A stretch of DNA of 57,892 nucleotides from an uncultured Myxococcales bacterium (GCA_937868485.1 CALMML010000333.1:1-57892), one strand, 5' to 3'; shown: positions 26,068 through 34,831, numbered from the stretch's first letter. The notes: generated from the sequence alone by a model not told the origin. Program-made: numbers and translations.

Positions 26068-27777
26068 ATGATCCGCTCGACGCTTACACGCGCACTGGCG
26101 ACCGCTGCTGTCTCTCTCTCTGTTTCGGCATGTACCGCACCGGATCTGGCCGGTACGTGCCCGATTCCTCCTGGTGCAACTCCTACGGAAGCGGCTGCGA
26201 TTCTGTCGGCCTGCTTCGGCCACATGGACATGCTGCCCGTCAACACCCGCGCCAAGCAGGACGTTGACATTCTGTTCGTGGTCGATAACTCGCCCTCGAT
26301 GTCGCCGAAGCAGCGGCAGCTGGGTACCGCCATCGACAACTTCATCAAGAAGATCGATATGAGCGGATCGAACTATCACGTCGGTGTCATCAGCACGGAC
26401 ATCGGTGCGCAGCAGGCTCCGAACACGGCATTCCAGCCAGGCAGCCTGAACATTCCGGGCTGCGAAACCTACAAGGGCAACGACGGCGAGCTGCAGAAGC
26501 AAGCCTGCTCGAGCCGTGATCAGAGCAAGTGGTCGGTCGACGCCAAGAGCGCCTGCACCACGCTGTGCCCGACGAAGCTGGAGCCAGCCAACGGCGAAGT
26601 GTACCTAAAGAAAGAAGACGGTGTCACCAACGCGCCGAACAACGACATCATCGGTACGTTCAAGTGCATCGCGCCGATCGGCGACGTCGGCTGCGGTCTG
26701 GAGTCTCCGCTCGAAGCCGCCAAGCGCGCGCTCGACAACCACAGCACGGTGAACGCGGGCTTCCTGCGTCAGAACTCGGTGCTCGCGGTGATCTTCGTGA
26801 CGGACGAAGACGACTGCTCGGTGCAGATGACTGCGCGTGCGCAGAACAACCCGAACTCGGTGGACTGCACCAAGAGCGGCCAGTCGACGTACAACTGCTG
26901 GAAGAACGACTTCCGCTGCTTGGCCAACAACCTCAAGTGCAACGAGACGCTCATCTCGACCGGCGCGAAGACGGGCTGCACGGAAAACAACAACGGCTAC
27001 CTCGAGTCGATCGACAAGTACGTCCGCTTCTTCTCGAACCTGCGTCCGTCGAACAAGCTGGTGCTCGCGGGCATCTGGACGCCGAGCCTGATCGACAACC
27101 CGAACAGCGACACCACCAAGGTCGGCAAGCTGATTGTCGACTACGACGACACCGTCTGCGTCCCCGGCCCGGGCATCACCTGCTCGACCGAAGCGCTCAA
27201 CCGTGGCAAGGGAATGAAGGCTGCATGCCTCAACGCCACCGACGCCAACTTCTTCGGCCAGGCGCAGATTCGTCTGTCGTCGTTCATCCGCAAGTTTGAC
27301 GCTCGCTCGCGCGTGGAGCAGAGCATCTGCGAGCCGCAGAACTACGCGACGGTTCTCGACGTCGTCGCCGATCGCATCACCAACTCGATCTCGGCCAACT
27401 GCCTGAGCGGCAAGCCGAAGACCGACACCAACGGCAACCCGATCTGCATCGTCGGTCTGGTCGACGCCAACACGCCGGCAGCGATGCCCGACGTTCAGCT
27501 TCCGATCTGCAGTTCGAAGTGCTGCCAGGCATGGGCGACGGCTGGTTCGGCAACGGCGCCGACGGCCAAGCCGATCCCGAGCGACTCCACGATCGTCGCG
27601 GCTTGCTCGGCTGATCCTGACTGCTACTGCGCGGTTCCGAACCCGACCTCGAACGTGGCGTGCAAGGACACGGTGGGTCAGGACACGGCGCTGGCCGGTC
27701 TGTGGATCAAGGCCGATCCGCACCAGACCCCGTCGGGCAAGGTTGCCAACTTCATGTGCGCAGTCTCGGTCAAGTAA
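26068..27777 (+). CDS. vWA-domain lipoprotein, Cys-rich
   Basis: A 569-residue predicted lipoprotein. The ATG at 26068 with AAGGAG 7 nt upstream starts a signal peptide ending SVSAC. A von Willebrand A domain spans about residues 60-260: the MIDAS motif DNSPSMS (DxSxS) follows the strand VDILFVV, and VIFVTDEDDCS supplies the later MIDAS Asp. The region after it is rich in Cys (many pairs), suggesting disulphide-bonded loops. It probably sits on the outer membrane or cell surface and binds a ligand through a divalent metal. Similar vWA lipoproteins are common in myxobacteria. It is the sole gene in its transcript, ending in a hairpin. Confidence 0.82.
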   Translation: MIRSTLTRALATAAVSLSVSACTAPDLAGTCPIPPGATPTEAAAILSACFGHMDMLPVNTRAKQDVDILFVVDNSPSMSPKQRQLGTAIDNFIKKIDMSGSNYHVGVISTDIGAQQAPNTAFQPGSLNIPGCETYKGNDGELQKQACSSRDQSKWSVDAKSACTTLCPTKLEPANGEVYLKKEDGVTNAPNNDIIGTFKCIAPIGDVGCGLESPLEAAKRALDNHSTVNAGFLRQNSVLAVIFVTDEDDCSVQMTARAQNNPNSVDCTKSGQSTYNCWKNDFRCLANNLKCNETLISTGAKTGCTENNNGYLESIDKYVRFFSNLRPSNKLVLAGIWTPSLIDNPNSDTTKVGKLIVDYDDTVCVPGPGITCSTEALNRGKGMKAACLNATDANFFGQAQIRLSSFIRKFDARSRVEQSICEPQNYATVLDVVADRITNSISANCLSGKPKTDTNGNPICIVGLVDANTPAAMPDVQLPICSSKCCQAWATAGSATAPTAKPIPSDSTIVAACSADPDCYCAVPNPTSNVACKDTVGQDTALAGLWIKADPHQTPSGKVANFMCAVSVK

Positions 27778-27795
27778 CCGAGTGGCAGAGTCCCG

Positions 27796-28392
27796 CTAAC
27801 GATCCGCTCCGTTTGCTCCCAGACTTCCCGTTGGGAGCAAGCGGAGTGACTCCGGACTGACCACCTGTCCCACAAACGCTTGTCCCAACGCAGCCGCCAC
27901 GCTCCGAAACAGGAGCAGCCGATGTGCGCCCATTCCCACGTAGCTGTCGATTCGCGTCTCTTCGCTGTGCGCTCCATCGAACGACAGCCGTGCGACATAG
28001 CGACCCGACAGCCGGTAACGGCGCGCATCCACTTGCAGTTCATCGGCAGCCGCAGTGATTCCCGGCGGCACCACGCTGCGCAGCGAGCGAAGCTGCAAAA
28101 GCCACAGCCTTTCGACGCGGTCCGCAGCAGCCAACAGCAGCAGCGCTTGACCTTGAGGACTGTCCAGCAGCAGCACCTGTTGCCACGGTCCAGCGAGTGC
28201 CAAGCGACCGGCGCGCGTCACCACGTACTCCACCGAATCGTGCACAATCACCGAGCCTTCGTGCAGTCGTCCCAGCTCATCATCGAGCAGCGCAGACGAC
28301 GGAAGCGAAGCGCGCGGCCTTTTCCGCGAAACCAGCCACGGCACCGACAGACCGGCCAGACAGCCCAGCAAAAGCAGCGGCAGCGATTCCAT
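27796..28392 (-). CDS. Membrane-anchored hypothetical protein
   Basis: A 198-residue protein with an N-terminal hydrophobic helix (LPLLLLGCLAGLSVPWLV) followed by basic residues, then a mainly beta domain (EGSVIVHDSVEYVVTRAGRLALAGPWQQVLLLD...). The layout loosely recalls DUF4178-type domains, but I would not assign it. The last 14 codons form one side of a strong hairpin. No ribosome site of note precedes 28392. Confidence 0.5.
   Translation of the reverse strand: MESLPLLLLGCLAGLSVPWLVSRKRPRASLPSSALLDDELGRLHEGSVIVHDSVEYVVTRAGRLALAGPWQQVLLLDSPQGQALLLLAAADRVERLWLLQLRSLRSVVPPGITAAADELQVDARRYRLSGRYVARLSFDGAHSEETRIDSYVGMGAHRLLLFRSVAAALGQAFVGQVVSPESLRLLPTGSLGANGADR
27807..27846. terminator. Strong hairpin between convergent genes, overlapping the end of the minus-strand gene
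   Basis: Arms 27807-27821 and 27832-27846 pair over 15 bp with one G-U and a 10-nt loop (CTCCG...CTCCCA with TGGGAG...CGGAG). No T-tract follows. It lies 29 nt after the vWA gene stop and within the last codons of the gene that ends at 27796, so it would terminate the plus transcript while being coding on the minus strand. Confidence 0.45.
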
Positions 28393-28526
28393 CGGTTCCT
28401 ATTGTGGGGCCGAAGCGACCACGCTGACCACGTCGCATTTGCGCCTACGCACTGTTCTTTGGACGGGCTTACGCGGCTGCACGTCGGAATCCTCGGTGCG
28501 GACCTCTCGCCATAGGAGCTTGTCTC

Positions 28527-29780
28527 ATGAAAAAGACCCAGTCCCTGCTTTCTTCTGTGTTCTTGCTGTCTGTCCTTTCGGTGTCGGCATGCAAAGACGA
28601 TACGACCCCCGGAACGGATGCGACGGACATGGCTGCGCCTGAAGCAGACATGACGCTGCTGCCGGACCTGACCGATCCGCCGGATCTGACGGTGCTGCCA
28701 CCGGATCTGACCCCAGTGTGCGGCTTTGGCCAGACCTTCAGCGCGGGAAGCTGCACCTGTGATGCGACCCATCCGGTGTCTTGCGCGGGCGCGACGCACT
28801 GCTGCGCGGCGACCCAAGCGTGCCTCACACCTGGCCCTCGCGGAGAGACACGCTGCTCCCTTCCCGCCCAAGGTCGAGCACGTCACTTCATGGCGTACGA
28901 CAAGGTGCGCGACCGCTCGGTAACACGCGGCGGACTCTGTGCGATGAGCGGAGTCGATGTGCTGTGTCAGGATCAGTGGCAGCTGACGCCCGCAACCTGG
29001 GATCAACAGACGGTGGCCAACCCGCCAGCCGCGCGCTACGACGGAACGTTCATTTGGGATGACAACGCCAAGGGACTGCTCCTGTTTGGCGGTCTGACGA
29101 TCCTGAACAACACCAACTCACAGACCAATGAGATGTGGCTGTGGGACGGAACGACCTGGACGAAGAAGACGCCGACCACAAGTCCAAGCGCTCGCTACGC
29201 ACACGGAATGGCGTTTGATGCACTGCGCAAGGTCGCGGTCCTGTTTGGTGGTGTCGCCGTCGGTGGAAACGCAATCGGAGAGACCTGGGAATGGAACAAC
29301 ACCCAGTGGATTCAGCGCACCACCGCCACGGTTCCCAACGTCCGATCCGATCACCGCATGGTCTACGACACCAAGGACAAGCGCATCCTGATGCACGGTG
29401 GCTTTGTCGCCGGTCAGTACAGCCGCGAGACTTGGTCTTATGACGGCAGCAACTGGACCCAGCTTCCCGAAGACACGGCGCTTCCCAAGCGCGTCAAGTT
29501 CGGCATGGCGTACGACGAAAATCGCCAGGTTACGGTCGTCTTCGGAGGCGAAATCCTCAATGGAACGGCGGCAGCGCTCAGCAACGACACCTGGGAATTT
29601 GACGGCACCAAGTGGACGAAAAAGACGCCGGGCACACCGCCAGGAAACCGCGTCTTTCCGGCGATGTTCTACGATGCGGGCCGCAAGCAAGTCCTGCTCT
29701 TTGGTGGCGATCCAATCAATGCGGATCAGACCAAGGACTTGTGGGCGTGGGACGGAACCAACTGGACGCAGCTGTACTAA
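28527..29780 (+). CDS. Kelch-repeat lipoprotein
   Basis: A 417-residue lipoprotein: signal peptide with lipobox VSAC, AGGAG 8 nt before the ATG. Residues 25-60 are a PDLT/Pro-rich repetitive spacer (PDLTDPPDLTVLPPDLTP). A small Cys-rich segment (CTCDATHPVSCAGATHCC) follows. From about residue 118 there are five to six Kelch-like repeats of pattern R-H/Y...M-x-Y-D...VLFGG...TWEWDG-x-x-W, forming a beta-propeller. Such propellers bind carbohydrate or protein at the surface. Close spacing to the vWA lipoprotein suggests a shared surface theme, not a proven complex. Confidence 0.82.
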   Translation: MKKTQSLLSSVFLLSVLSVSACKDDTTPGTDATDMAAPEADMTLLPDLTDPPDLTVLPPDLTPVCGFGQTFSAGSCTCDATHPVSCAGATHCCAATQACLTPGPRGETRCSLPAQGRARHFMAYDKVRDRSVTRGGLCAMSGVDVLCQDQWQLTPATWDQQTVANPPAARYDGTFIWDDNAKGLLLFGGLTILNNTNSQTNEMWLWDGTTWTKKTPTTSPSARYAHGMAFDALRKVAVLFGGVAVGGNAIGETWEWNNTQWIQRTTATVPNVRSDHRMVYDTKDKRILMHGGFVAGQYSRETWSYDGSNWTQLPEDTALPKRVKFGMAYDENRQVTVVFGGEILNGTAAALSNDTWEFDGTKWTKKTPGTPPGNRVFPAMFYDAGRKQVLLFGGDPINADQTKDLWAWDGTNWTQLY

Positions 29781-29796
29781 CGAAACGGAGCTGTGA

Positions 29797-30393
29797 CTAC
29801 AGGCGGACGCGTAGCTCGTAGCGACGGTTTTTCGCCTGTTTGGCGGGCGTGTTGTCGGGCTTCACCAGCGGCGATTCCGAACCACGTCCGACCGAGATGA
29901 TCTCCGAAGCCGGAACCCCCTTGGCAACCAGCTGACTCACGATCGCAGCGGCCCGACGCGCCGACAGATCTTTGTTGTGCTCCGCAGAGCCGCGCGTGTC
30001 CGTATGTCCTGACACTTCAAACCGAAAGCCAGAGACGCCCGCGCTCACCAGCTTCTTTTTCGCATCGAGCACCGTGTTGGCCAGCTTCTGCGCTTTGGCA
30101 TCACAGCCCGGCTCCAGCTGATCGCTGTCTGTCTTGAAGCTGCACTGATTCTTGGCAGCCTCGGCAAGGAGCCGCGAGTTGATCTCTCCTTCCAGCTTTC
30201 CGGTGATCGACTTGCCAGCGGACTTTTTGGTCTGCTCTACGGCTTTGTTGCCGACCTGCTTGGCTGCGTCTTGCACCTCTGGCTTGCTCGCGATGTTCTT
30301 TACCGTGTCCAAAAATCCATCGGCTCGCGCTTGGCCCACAAACAACAGCGCTGAACAGAGTCCCCACATAAGCCCACTACGCACACGCATCAT
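29797..30393 (-). CDS. OmpA-family C-terminal domain protein
   Basis: A 198-residue exported protein. The start at 30393 is set by GGGAGG 6 nt upstream and begins MMRVRSGLMWGLCSALLFVGQARA, a classical signal peptide; a longer frame is not signal-like. A charged helical stretch (residues 25-85, Lys/Gln/Ala-rich) precedes an OmpA-like peptidoglycan-binding domain: FEVSGHTDTRGSAEHNKDLSARRAAAI and ending NRRYELRVRL. The domain binds the diaminopimelate of peptidoglycan. It is probably a periplasmic cell-wall tether without its own barrel. A 9-bp dyad lies 53 bp upstream of the start. Confidence 0.85.
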   Translation of the reverse strand: MMRVRSGLMWGLCSALLFVGQARADGFLDTVKNIASKPEVQDAAKQVGNKAVEQTKKSAGKSITGKLEGEINSRLLAEAAKNQCSFKTDSDQLEPGCDAKAQKLANTVLDAKKKLVSAGVSGFRFEVSGHTDTRGSAEHNKDLSARRAAAIVSQLVAKGVPASEIISVGRGSESPLVKPDNTPAKQAKNRRYELRVRL

Positions 30394-30773
30394 GCTTGTC
30401 CTCCCTATGCAACGGACGCAACCACGCAGCCTTTCATTTTGACGGAGATTCCGATCCATCGAAAGCATCGGAATCGATACAGATCGCCGAAACGTCCACA
30501 CCCGGAGTCCGCTTCCACGCGCGTCCCACAACGTGCGCAGACAGCAGCTGAGAAGCAGACCTCTCCGCACAGTGACAACAAGCCCTGCAATCCCGCTGAC
30601 TTCCCGCATCACACGACAATCTGACGCACTGTCTAGCCACACTGCGCGATAATTCACCAAAAGGGGTTGGCCACACAGATGTACGCGCGGAGCGCTGCAA
30701 CACCACGCAGCGGATCCTGCTCAAAGACGTCGTCTGTCTGCCACATCGTGAGCCAGCGCAAAGGAGTCTTCTG
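30394..30773. other. Divergent intergenic region
   Basis: About 380 bases between the OmpA-domain gene and the repeat-protein gene. It contains a perfect 9-bp dyad at 30447-30475 and, near the plus-strand gene, AAGGAG at 30761-30766, which is its ribosome site. A GATAAT hexamer near 30650 could be a -10 element, but no matching -35 is clear. No gene is supported. Confidence 0.4.
30447..30475. promoter_or_regulatory. 9-bp dyad, operator candidate
   Basis: GATTCCGAT (30447-30455) and ATCGGAATC (30467-30475) are perfect inverted repeats with an 11-bp spacer. The half-site contains the same GATTCC word that builds the tandem repeats at 33743 and 57817. Its place upstream of the OmpA-domain gene suggests an operator. 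Confidence 0.4.
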
Positions 30774-31853
30774 ATGTCGTTCTTTGAAGAGCTTACGCCA
30801 GACAATGCCGGACAAAGTCCCTACCGAAATGGCTCTGATGGAGAAGCGCAAGGACCGTACGCCTTTGCTTCAGCCAACCGCGATGCACACGGCAACGCTC
30901 GAGGCTATTCCACAGGAATCGGTCTCGCGCATGGTCAGTCAGGAGGCGCGTCCTACGACGTACTTTCCGCCAACGCAAACTTTGGTGGCTGGCGTGATGC
31001 GGGCGGCGATACAAACGTCGGATTCGGAGCAGACGCGCAGGTTGCGAAGTTCGGAATCGCGCCGGGTGGACCGCTTGGGAACTTCGGCTTTGATGTCGGA
31101 GCGCTCGATGCATCGGCCAACGCCAGCTTCAACAAAAACACCGCAGGAATCGGCGCGCAGGCCAACCTGATCGAAGGCTCGGTTTCGCACGGAACAAGTG
31201 ATCGCAACAGCGCCGATGATCGCTTCATTCGGCTCGGTGGATCGGTCGGTGTCGGTGCAGCTGGTCGCGTTCACTACGGAGACGCGGACGGAGACGGACG
31301 ACGCGAATACGGATTCGGCTTCGATGCAGGACCGGTGTCGTTTGACTACAAGACGGAAAATCCGATTGGCGACCTGCTCACAATGCCGCTGATGGGAACC
31401 AACGTCCTGATGAACGGACTGGGACTGGGACGATATGCGCCCGGATCGATGGTGCAGCGCGGCGTCGAAGGAGCCTGGGACTGGGCCACAAACGGGGGTC
31501 CAGGTCGCGCGATGTCCGCTGTCGGAAATGGCCTTTCGACCGTCGGTCGTGGCATCGGAAACGCAGCTTCCGCCGTCGGTAGTGGCATCGTAAACGGTGC
31601 TTCCGCTGTTGGTCGTGGCATCGGAAACGCAGCTTCCACCGTCGGTAGCGGCATCGTAAACGGCGCTTCCGCTGTTGGTCGTGGCATCGGAAACGCAGCT
31701 TCCGCCGTCGGTAGTGGCATCGTAAACGGCGCTTCCGCTGTTGGTCGCGGCATCGGTAGCGCAGCGTCCGCCGTCGGTAGTGGCATCGCAAACGGCGCTT
31801 CCGCTGTCGGTCGCGGCGCGCGCGCTGCCTGGAATGCGGTCACAGGCTGGTAG
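30774..31853 (+). CDS. Gly-rich protein with nine 11-residue repeats
   Basis: A 359-residue protein with no classical signal peptide. Residues 1-240 are Gly/Ala/Asn-rich with alternating beta-like stretches (NANFGGWRDAGGDTNVGFGADAQ, FGFDVGALDASANASF). Residues 255-353 are nine consecutive 11-residue repeats of pattern S-[AT]-V-G-[RS]-G-I-x-[NS]-[AG]-A, alternating an R type and an S type. Eleven-residue periodicity fits membrane-binding amphipathic helices, and the GxG spacing resembles glycine zippers. The protein ends W-NAVTGW. AAGGAG lies 7 nt before the ATG. The following metallo-hydrolase gene overlaps it by about 20 nt. A membrane-active or self-assembling role is inference; no family is recognised. 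Confidence 0.68.
   Translation: MSFFEELTPDNAGQSPYRNGSDGEAQGPYAFASANRDAHGNARGYSTGIGLAHGQSGGASYDVLSANANFGGWRDAGGDTNVGFGADAQVAKFGIAPGGPLGNFGFDVGALDASANASFNKNTAGIGAQANLIEGSVSHGTSDRNSADDRFIRLGGSVGVGAAGRVHYGDADGDGRREYGFGFDAGPVSFDYKTENPIGDLLTMPLMGTNVLMNGLGLGRYAPGSMVQRGVEGAWDWATNGGPGRAMSAVGNGLSTVGRGIGNAASAVGSGIVNGASAVGRGIGNAASTVGSGIVNGASAVGRGIGNAASAVGSGIVNGASAVGRGIGSAASAVGSGIANGASAVGRGARAAWNAVTGW
31536..31832 (+). repeat. 33-bp tandem coding repeats (9 units)
   Basis: The DNA encoding the 11-residue repeats is itself repetitive, with near-identical 66-bp pairs (two 33-bp units). This indicates recent expansion by slippage or unequal recombination. Third-position changes are few between copies. Confidence 0.8.
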
Positions 31854-33708
31854 TTCTCCTCGCGGCATTCCCTCTCATCCCTTGCAGAGACAAACGGCCT
31901 TGCTCGGTCTAAAAGAAAAGCTCCGCATCGAAACCCAAGAGATCGCAGGAAGGCTCTACACCAGAGCCTTCATCGGATCGCGCGAACTTCGTCTATCGCA
32001 CGGTCTGCTCAGCAGTCTACTCAGCTTGTCTTCCGGTCGTCTTCCCGACGAAGCCGGACTGCGAGAGCTGCTGTCCGCAGGTGTCTTGCAGACCGTGGTG
32101 TCCGAACAAGATCTGCCGCCCCAGCTCGCGCTCAGTCCTTGTGCAGTGGTCGACTTTTCGCCGCAGCCGCAGCGTCATCGCGGTCGCTTTGTGATTCCTG
32201 AAGCGTCTCTGCCCATCAGTCTGTTTATTCCACCCGCGATTCTCGATCCGCTACAGCGACTGGCAGAGCAGCTACGTCTGGCCTACCGTCACATGGTCAA
32301 CGCCGCGCTGAGCCGTCAGCAGCTTGTCCCCCAAGAGCACGCGCTGCACGTTCTGTTGGCGCTCTGTCAGGAAGCGATTGCGAGCAGTCCCGATCTGTCC
32401 CAAGCCGTCGAGCTTCAGCGCGATCCCTGTGCGCTTCGTCCCAAGATTCCGCTGCAAACACAGACCCTTCAGTATCCGCTGCGGGTCGTCAAAGTGCTGG
32501 CGGACAGACAACAGGAAACCCAAGGGAAAGCGCCCAGCAGCTTGACACTTCGGAATGTCGAAGGGCCCAGCACAGCGTCGGATCAAGCGATGCTACGGAG
32601 CTGCGCAGCGCTGCTCCACATGCTCGATCAAGGCTGCCTGACAGAGACGCTGCGACAGCGGATTCCGCAGCTGGATCCCGCCGCGCACATTTTGTTTCAC
32701 AGCATGATGCAGGAAGGCCTGCTGACAAATCACTCGTCCCGGAGCACGCAGACTGATCTTCCCAGCGGAACCGTGTTGCACCTGGGACACGCGACGCTGC
32801 TTGCCAATGTGGGAGGCGCGCACATCCTCATCGATCCGTGGTTTCCCGCTGCAAGTCAGAGCGATTCCGAGCGGCCCCTTTCCTTTGCGCAGCTTCCCAA
32901 GCTGACCGCGATCTTCATCACGCATCATCACTGGGATCACGTTCACATTCCGACGCTGATGCGCCTGGATCGCAGCACTCCGATCTACATTCCGAAACAA
33001 GATCTGACCAGACCGCTTGTGGCACGAACCGATCTACTGCTTGCGCACTTGGGCTTTGAACACGTTCACACGATCACGCCCGGACAGTCTGTTGCGCTGG
33101 GTGAAGATGGCGAAGTGTATGCCGCGCCATTTTACGGAGAAGATCCCACGCAGCTTGGCTATGTCGGCTGCTGTTTTGTCCTACGACATCAGGGACACGC
33201 AGCGCTCGTTCACGTTGATAGTGGTCCCAATCTCGCTGGACTGTCGACGGTCACAAGCGGTGTAGGAGCCAAGCTACGAAGTCAGTTTGGCGCACTGTCC
33301 CCGGTGTTTGCGACCCGCAGACAAGAGCGCGGGATCATGATCGAACATACGTGGGAATTTCTGCTCGCGTCGCCGGAACGGTGGCTTTTACCCACGGAAA
33401 ACTGCTGCACCGGCGCACAGTTTCTATCCGATCTCTGTCAGCAGGTAGGAACTCCGCTCCTGGCTCTGTATTCCGAAGGAGGCGCGGACTTTTATCCCGA
33501 TGGAACCGACTTTCTTCGTCGGAAAAAACCCTCTGCACGGACGCTTCCCCACGAGTTTCTGTGGGAATCACTCCGCACCATCGAAGAAGCCGTTCATCGC
33601 GTCGGTGCCCGCATTCACATGTCCGCGCCGTATCACTGTTTCCGCATCGGTGGCGGATATATCGGAACGCAGGCTCCGCAAGGTTCCGCACCGCTCCTGA
33701 TGGACTGA
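31834..33708 (+). CDS. Metallo-beta-lactamase-fold hydrolase with N-terminal helical domain
   Basis: About 624 residues from the ATG at 31834, which overlaps the repeat-protein gene by 20 nt; a TTG at 31900 is a possible alternative. Residues 1-310 are helical, with no recognised domain. The C-terminal half is an MBL-fold hydrolase of the UlaG/NAPE-PLD group: GHATLLANVGGAHILIDPWF, then THHHWDH (H364, H366, D368, H369 as metal ligands), a later VHVDSGP segment, and GARIHMSAPYH near the end. Two-metal hydrolysis of an ester or phosphodiester is likely. Tight coupling to the repeat-protein gene suggests that the two form a functional pair. Without a signal peptide it acts in the cytosol. Confidence 0.72.
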   Translation: MRSQAGSSPRGIPSHPLQRQTALLGLKEKLRIETQEIAGRLYTRAFIGSRELRLSHGLLSSLLSLSSGRLPDEAGLRELLSAGVLQTVVSEQDLPPQLALSPCAVVDFSPQPQRHRGRFVIPEASLPISLFIPPAILDPLQRLAEQLRLAYRHMVNAALSRQQLVPQEHALHVLLALCQEAIASSPDLSQAVELQRDPCALRPKIPLQTQTLQYPLRVVKVLADRQQETQGKAPSSLTLRNVEGPSTASDQAMLRSCAALLHMLDQGCLTETLRQRIPQLDPAAHILFHSMMQEGLLTNHSSRSTQTDLPSGTVLHLGHATLLANVGGAHILIDPWFPAASQSDSERPLSFAQLPKLTAIFITHHHWDHVHIPTLMRLDRSTPIYIPKQDLTRPLVARTDLLLAHLGFEHVHTITPGQSVALGEDGEVYAAPFYGEDPTQLGYVGCCFVLRHQGHAALVHVDSGPNLAGLSTVTSGVGAKLRSQFGALSPVFATRRQERGIMIEHTWEFLLASPERWLLPTENCCTGAQFLSDLCQQVGTPLLALYSEGGADFYPDGTDFLRRKKPSARTLPHEFLWESLRTIEEAVHRVGARIHMSAPYHCFRIGGGYIGTQAPQGSAPLLMD

Positions 33709-33742
33709 CCGTACACAGAAAAGCGGAGTCCGTGCGCTGCGC

Positions 33743-33808
33743 TTCCCAATCGATTCCTACCTGATTCCCAATCGATTCCTACCTGATTCCCAATCGATTC
33801 CTACCTGA
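33743..33808. repeat. Three perfect 22-bp tandem repeats (six GATTCC-type 11-mers)
   Basis: Three identical 22-bp units run from 33743 to 33764, 33765 to 33786 and 33787 to 33808. Each consists of two related 11-mers, GATTCCTACCT and GATTCCCAATC, followed by a partial copy at 33809. The repeat lies between the convergent stops of the hydrolase gene and a small membrane-protein gene. A related 11-bp array is at 57817-57860. Confidence 0.9.
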
Positions 33809-33811
33809 TTC

Positions 33812-34054
33812 CTAACGAACGCGGAGCTTGAGTCCAATCGCAACTGCGGCGCAGCACAAGACGACTCCCACTCCGATCAGAAATGCGGCGGTGGCAGCGT
33901 CCCCGAGCGCACGTCGTCCAGCTTGGATCTTTCCCAGGCTCCAGATCCACTCAGGACGCACGAGGCCAAAGACCACAAACAGCACACCCACAACCAGCAG
34001 CAAGGCAGGCATAGCGATCCGTACGATCGGCGGCAGCGGTTCCATGCGTATCAC
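33812..34054 (-). CDS. Small two-TM membrane protein
   Basis: 80 residues from a GTG at 34054, or 77 from the ATG at 34045; GGAAG lies upstream of both. Two hydrophobic helices (IAMPALLLVVGVLFVVFGLV and TAAFLIGVGVVLCCAAVAIGL) flank a short charged loop. Function unknown. It is divergent from the next gene, a protein also with two TM helices. Confidence 0.55.
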   Translation of the reverse strand: MIRMEPLPPIVRIAMPALLLVVGVLFVVFGLVRPEWIWSLGKIQAGRRALGDAATAAFLIGVGVVLCCAAVAIGLKLRVR

Positions 34055-34101
34055 TATACTTCCGTGCGCTCGATGTAAGTTAGAGAGAAGGAAGTCTGAC
34101 G

Positions 34102-34668
34102 ATGTCTACCCAGTCCGAATCTTCGTCGTTTTCTCCCCGTGTACTTCTGTCTACATCCAAGGCGACCGCGCGCGTCATCACCGAAGATCAAATCGAGTTT
34201 GTCTGCGAAGCCAGTGCCGTCATCGGGCTGTTTCGGTTTCTCGGCGGACTGTGCTTGGGCGGCGCGCTCATCCAATGGACCGCTGCGCTGTTTTCGCAAA
34301 AGGGCTCGATCCTGTTTGTCACTGGCAGCTTGCTGATGATCCTCGGCCTCATCTTGCTGAAGCTGGCAACGTGGCAAAAGCGCGGGCACGGACGCTTCGT
34401 GCTCGATCGCCGCACAGGTCAGCTGAGCCAGTTTCATGGTCCGACGCTGGTTCATCAGGTTCCGCTGTCGAGCATTCAGAAGATCTTCGCAGTGACGGAC
34501 TACGGCGACGGAATGCGACCCGACATCTTGCCCGAGCTGCCGCGCTGGTTGGTCTGTCATGCCCAAGGAACACACGAGCTGCGGCTGGGAAAAGGGTCCG
34601 CCAAGGAACTTGAGCCGACGCTGAAGCTGCTGACAGCCTGGCAACTTCCGGTGCGCACCGAGCCTTAA
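34102..34668 (+). CDS. Two-TM protein with C-terminal cytoplasmic domain
   Basis: 188 residues with AGAAGGAAG 8 nt before the ATG. Two TM helices lie at about residues 40-62 and 69-88, followed by a basic residue cluster (WQKRGHGR) and a mixed alpha/beta domain (FVLDRRTGQLSQFHG...VPLSSIQKIFAV). The layout resembles small proteins with a PH-like domain after a TM pair, but that is only a resemblance. No function assigned. Confidence 0.55.
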   Translation: MSTQSESSSFSPRVLLSTSKATARVITEDQIEFVCEASAVIGLFRFLGGLCLGGALIQWTAALFSQKGSILFVTGSLLMILGLILLKLATWQKRGHGRFVLDRRTGQLSQFHGPTLVHQVPLSSIQKIFAVTDYGDGMRPDILPELPRWLVCHAQGTHELRLGKGSAKELEPTLKLLTAWQLPVRTEP

Positions 34669-34831
34669 GTAGCCTGCTGCCCGCGCAGCGCTCCGACGAA
34701 GATCGCTGCTGAGCCTGACCAGCCAAGCCACCGCCGCACTCGCTTGATTGTCCTTTATCGCTTCGCTAAGTAGTTAGATTGAATGCAAATTTTGAACAAT
34801 AAGGACTGTGGCTCATCTGTTTTGTCTCGTG

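Noticed and set aside
26605-27723. 372-codon minus-strand open frame opposite the vWA lipoprotein gene
   Set aside because: Same kind of Arg/Val-rich shadow; the vWA frame has signal peptide, MIDAS motif and ribosome site.
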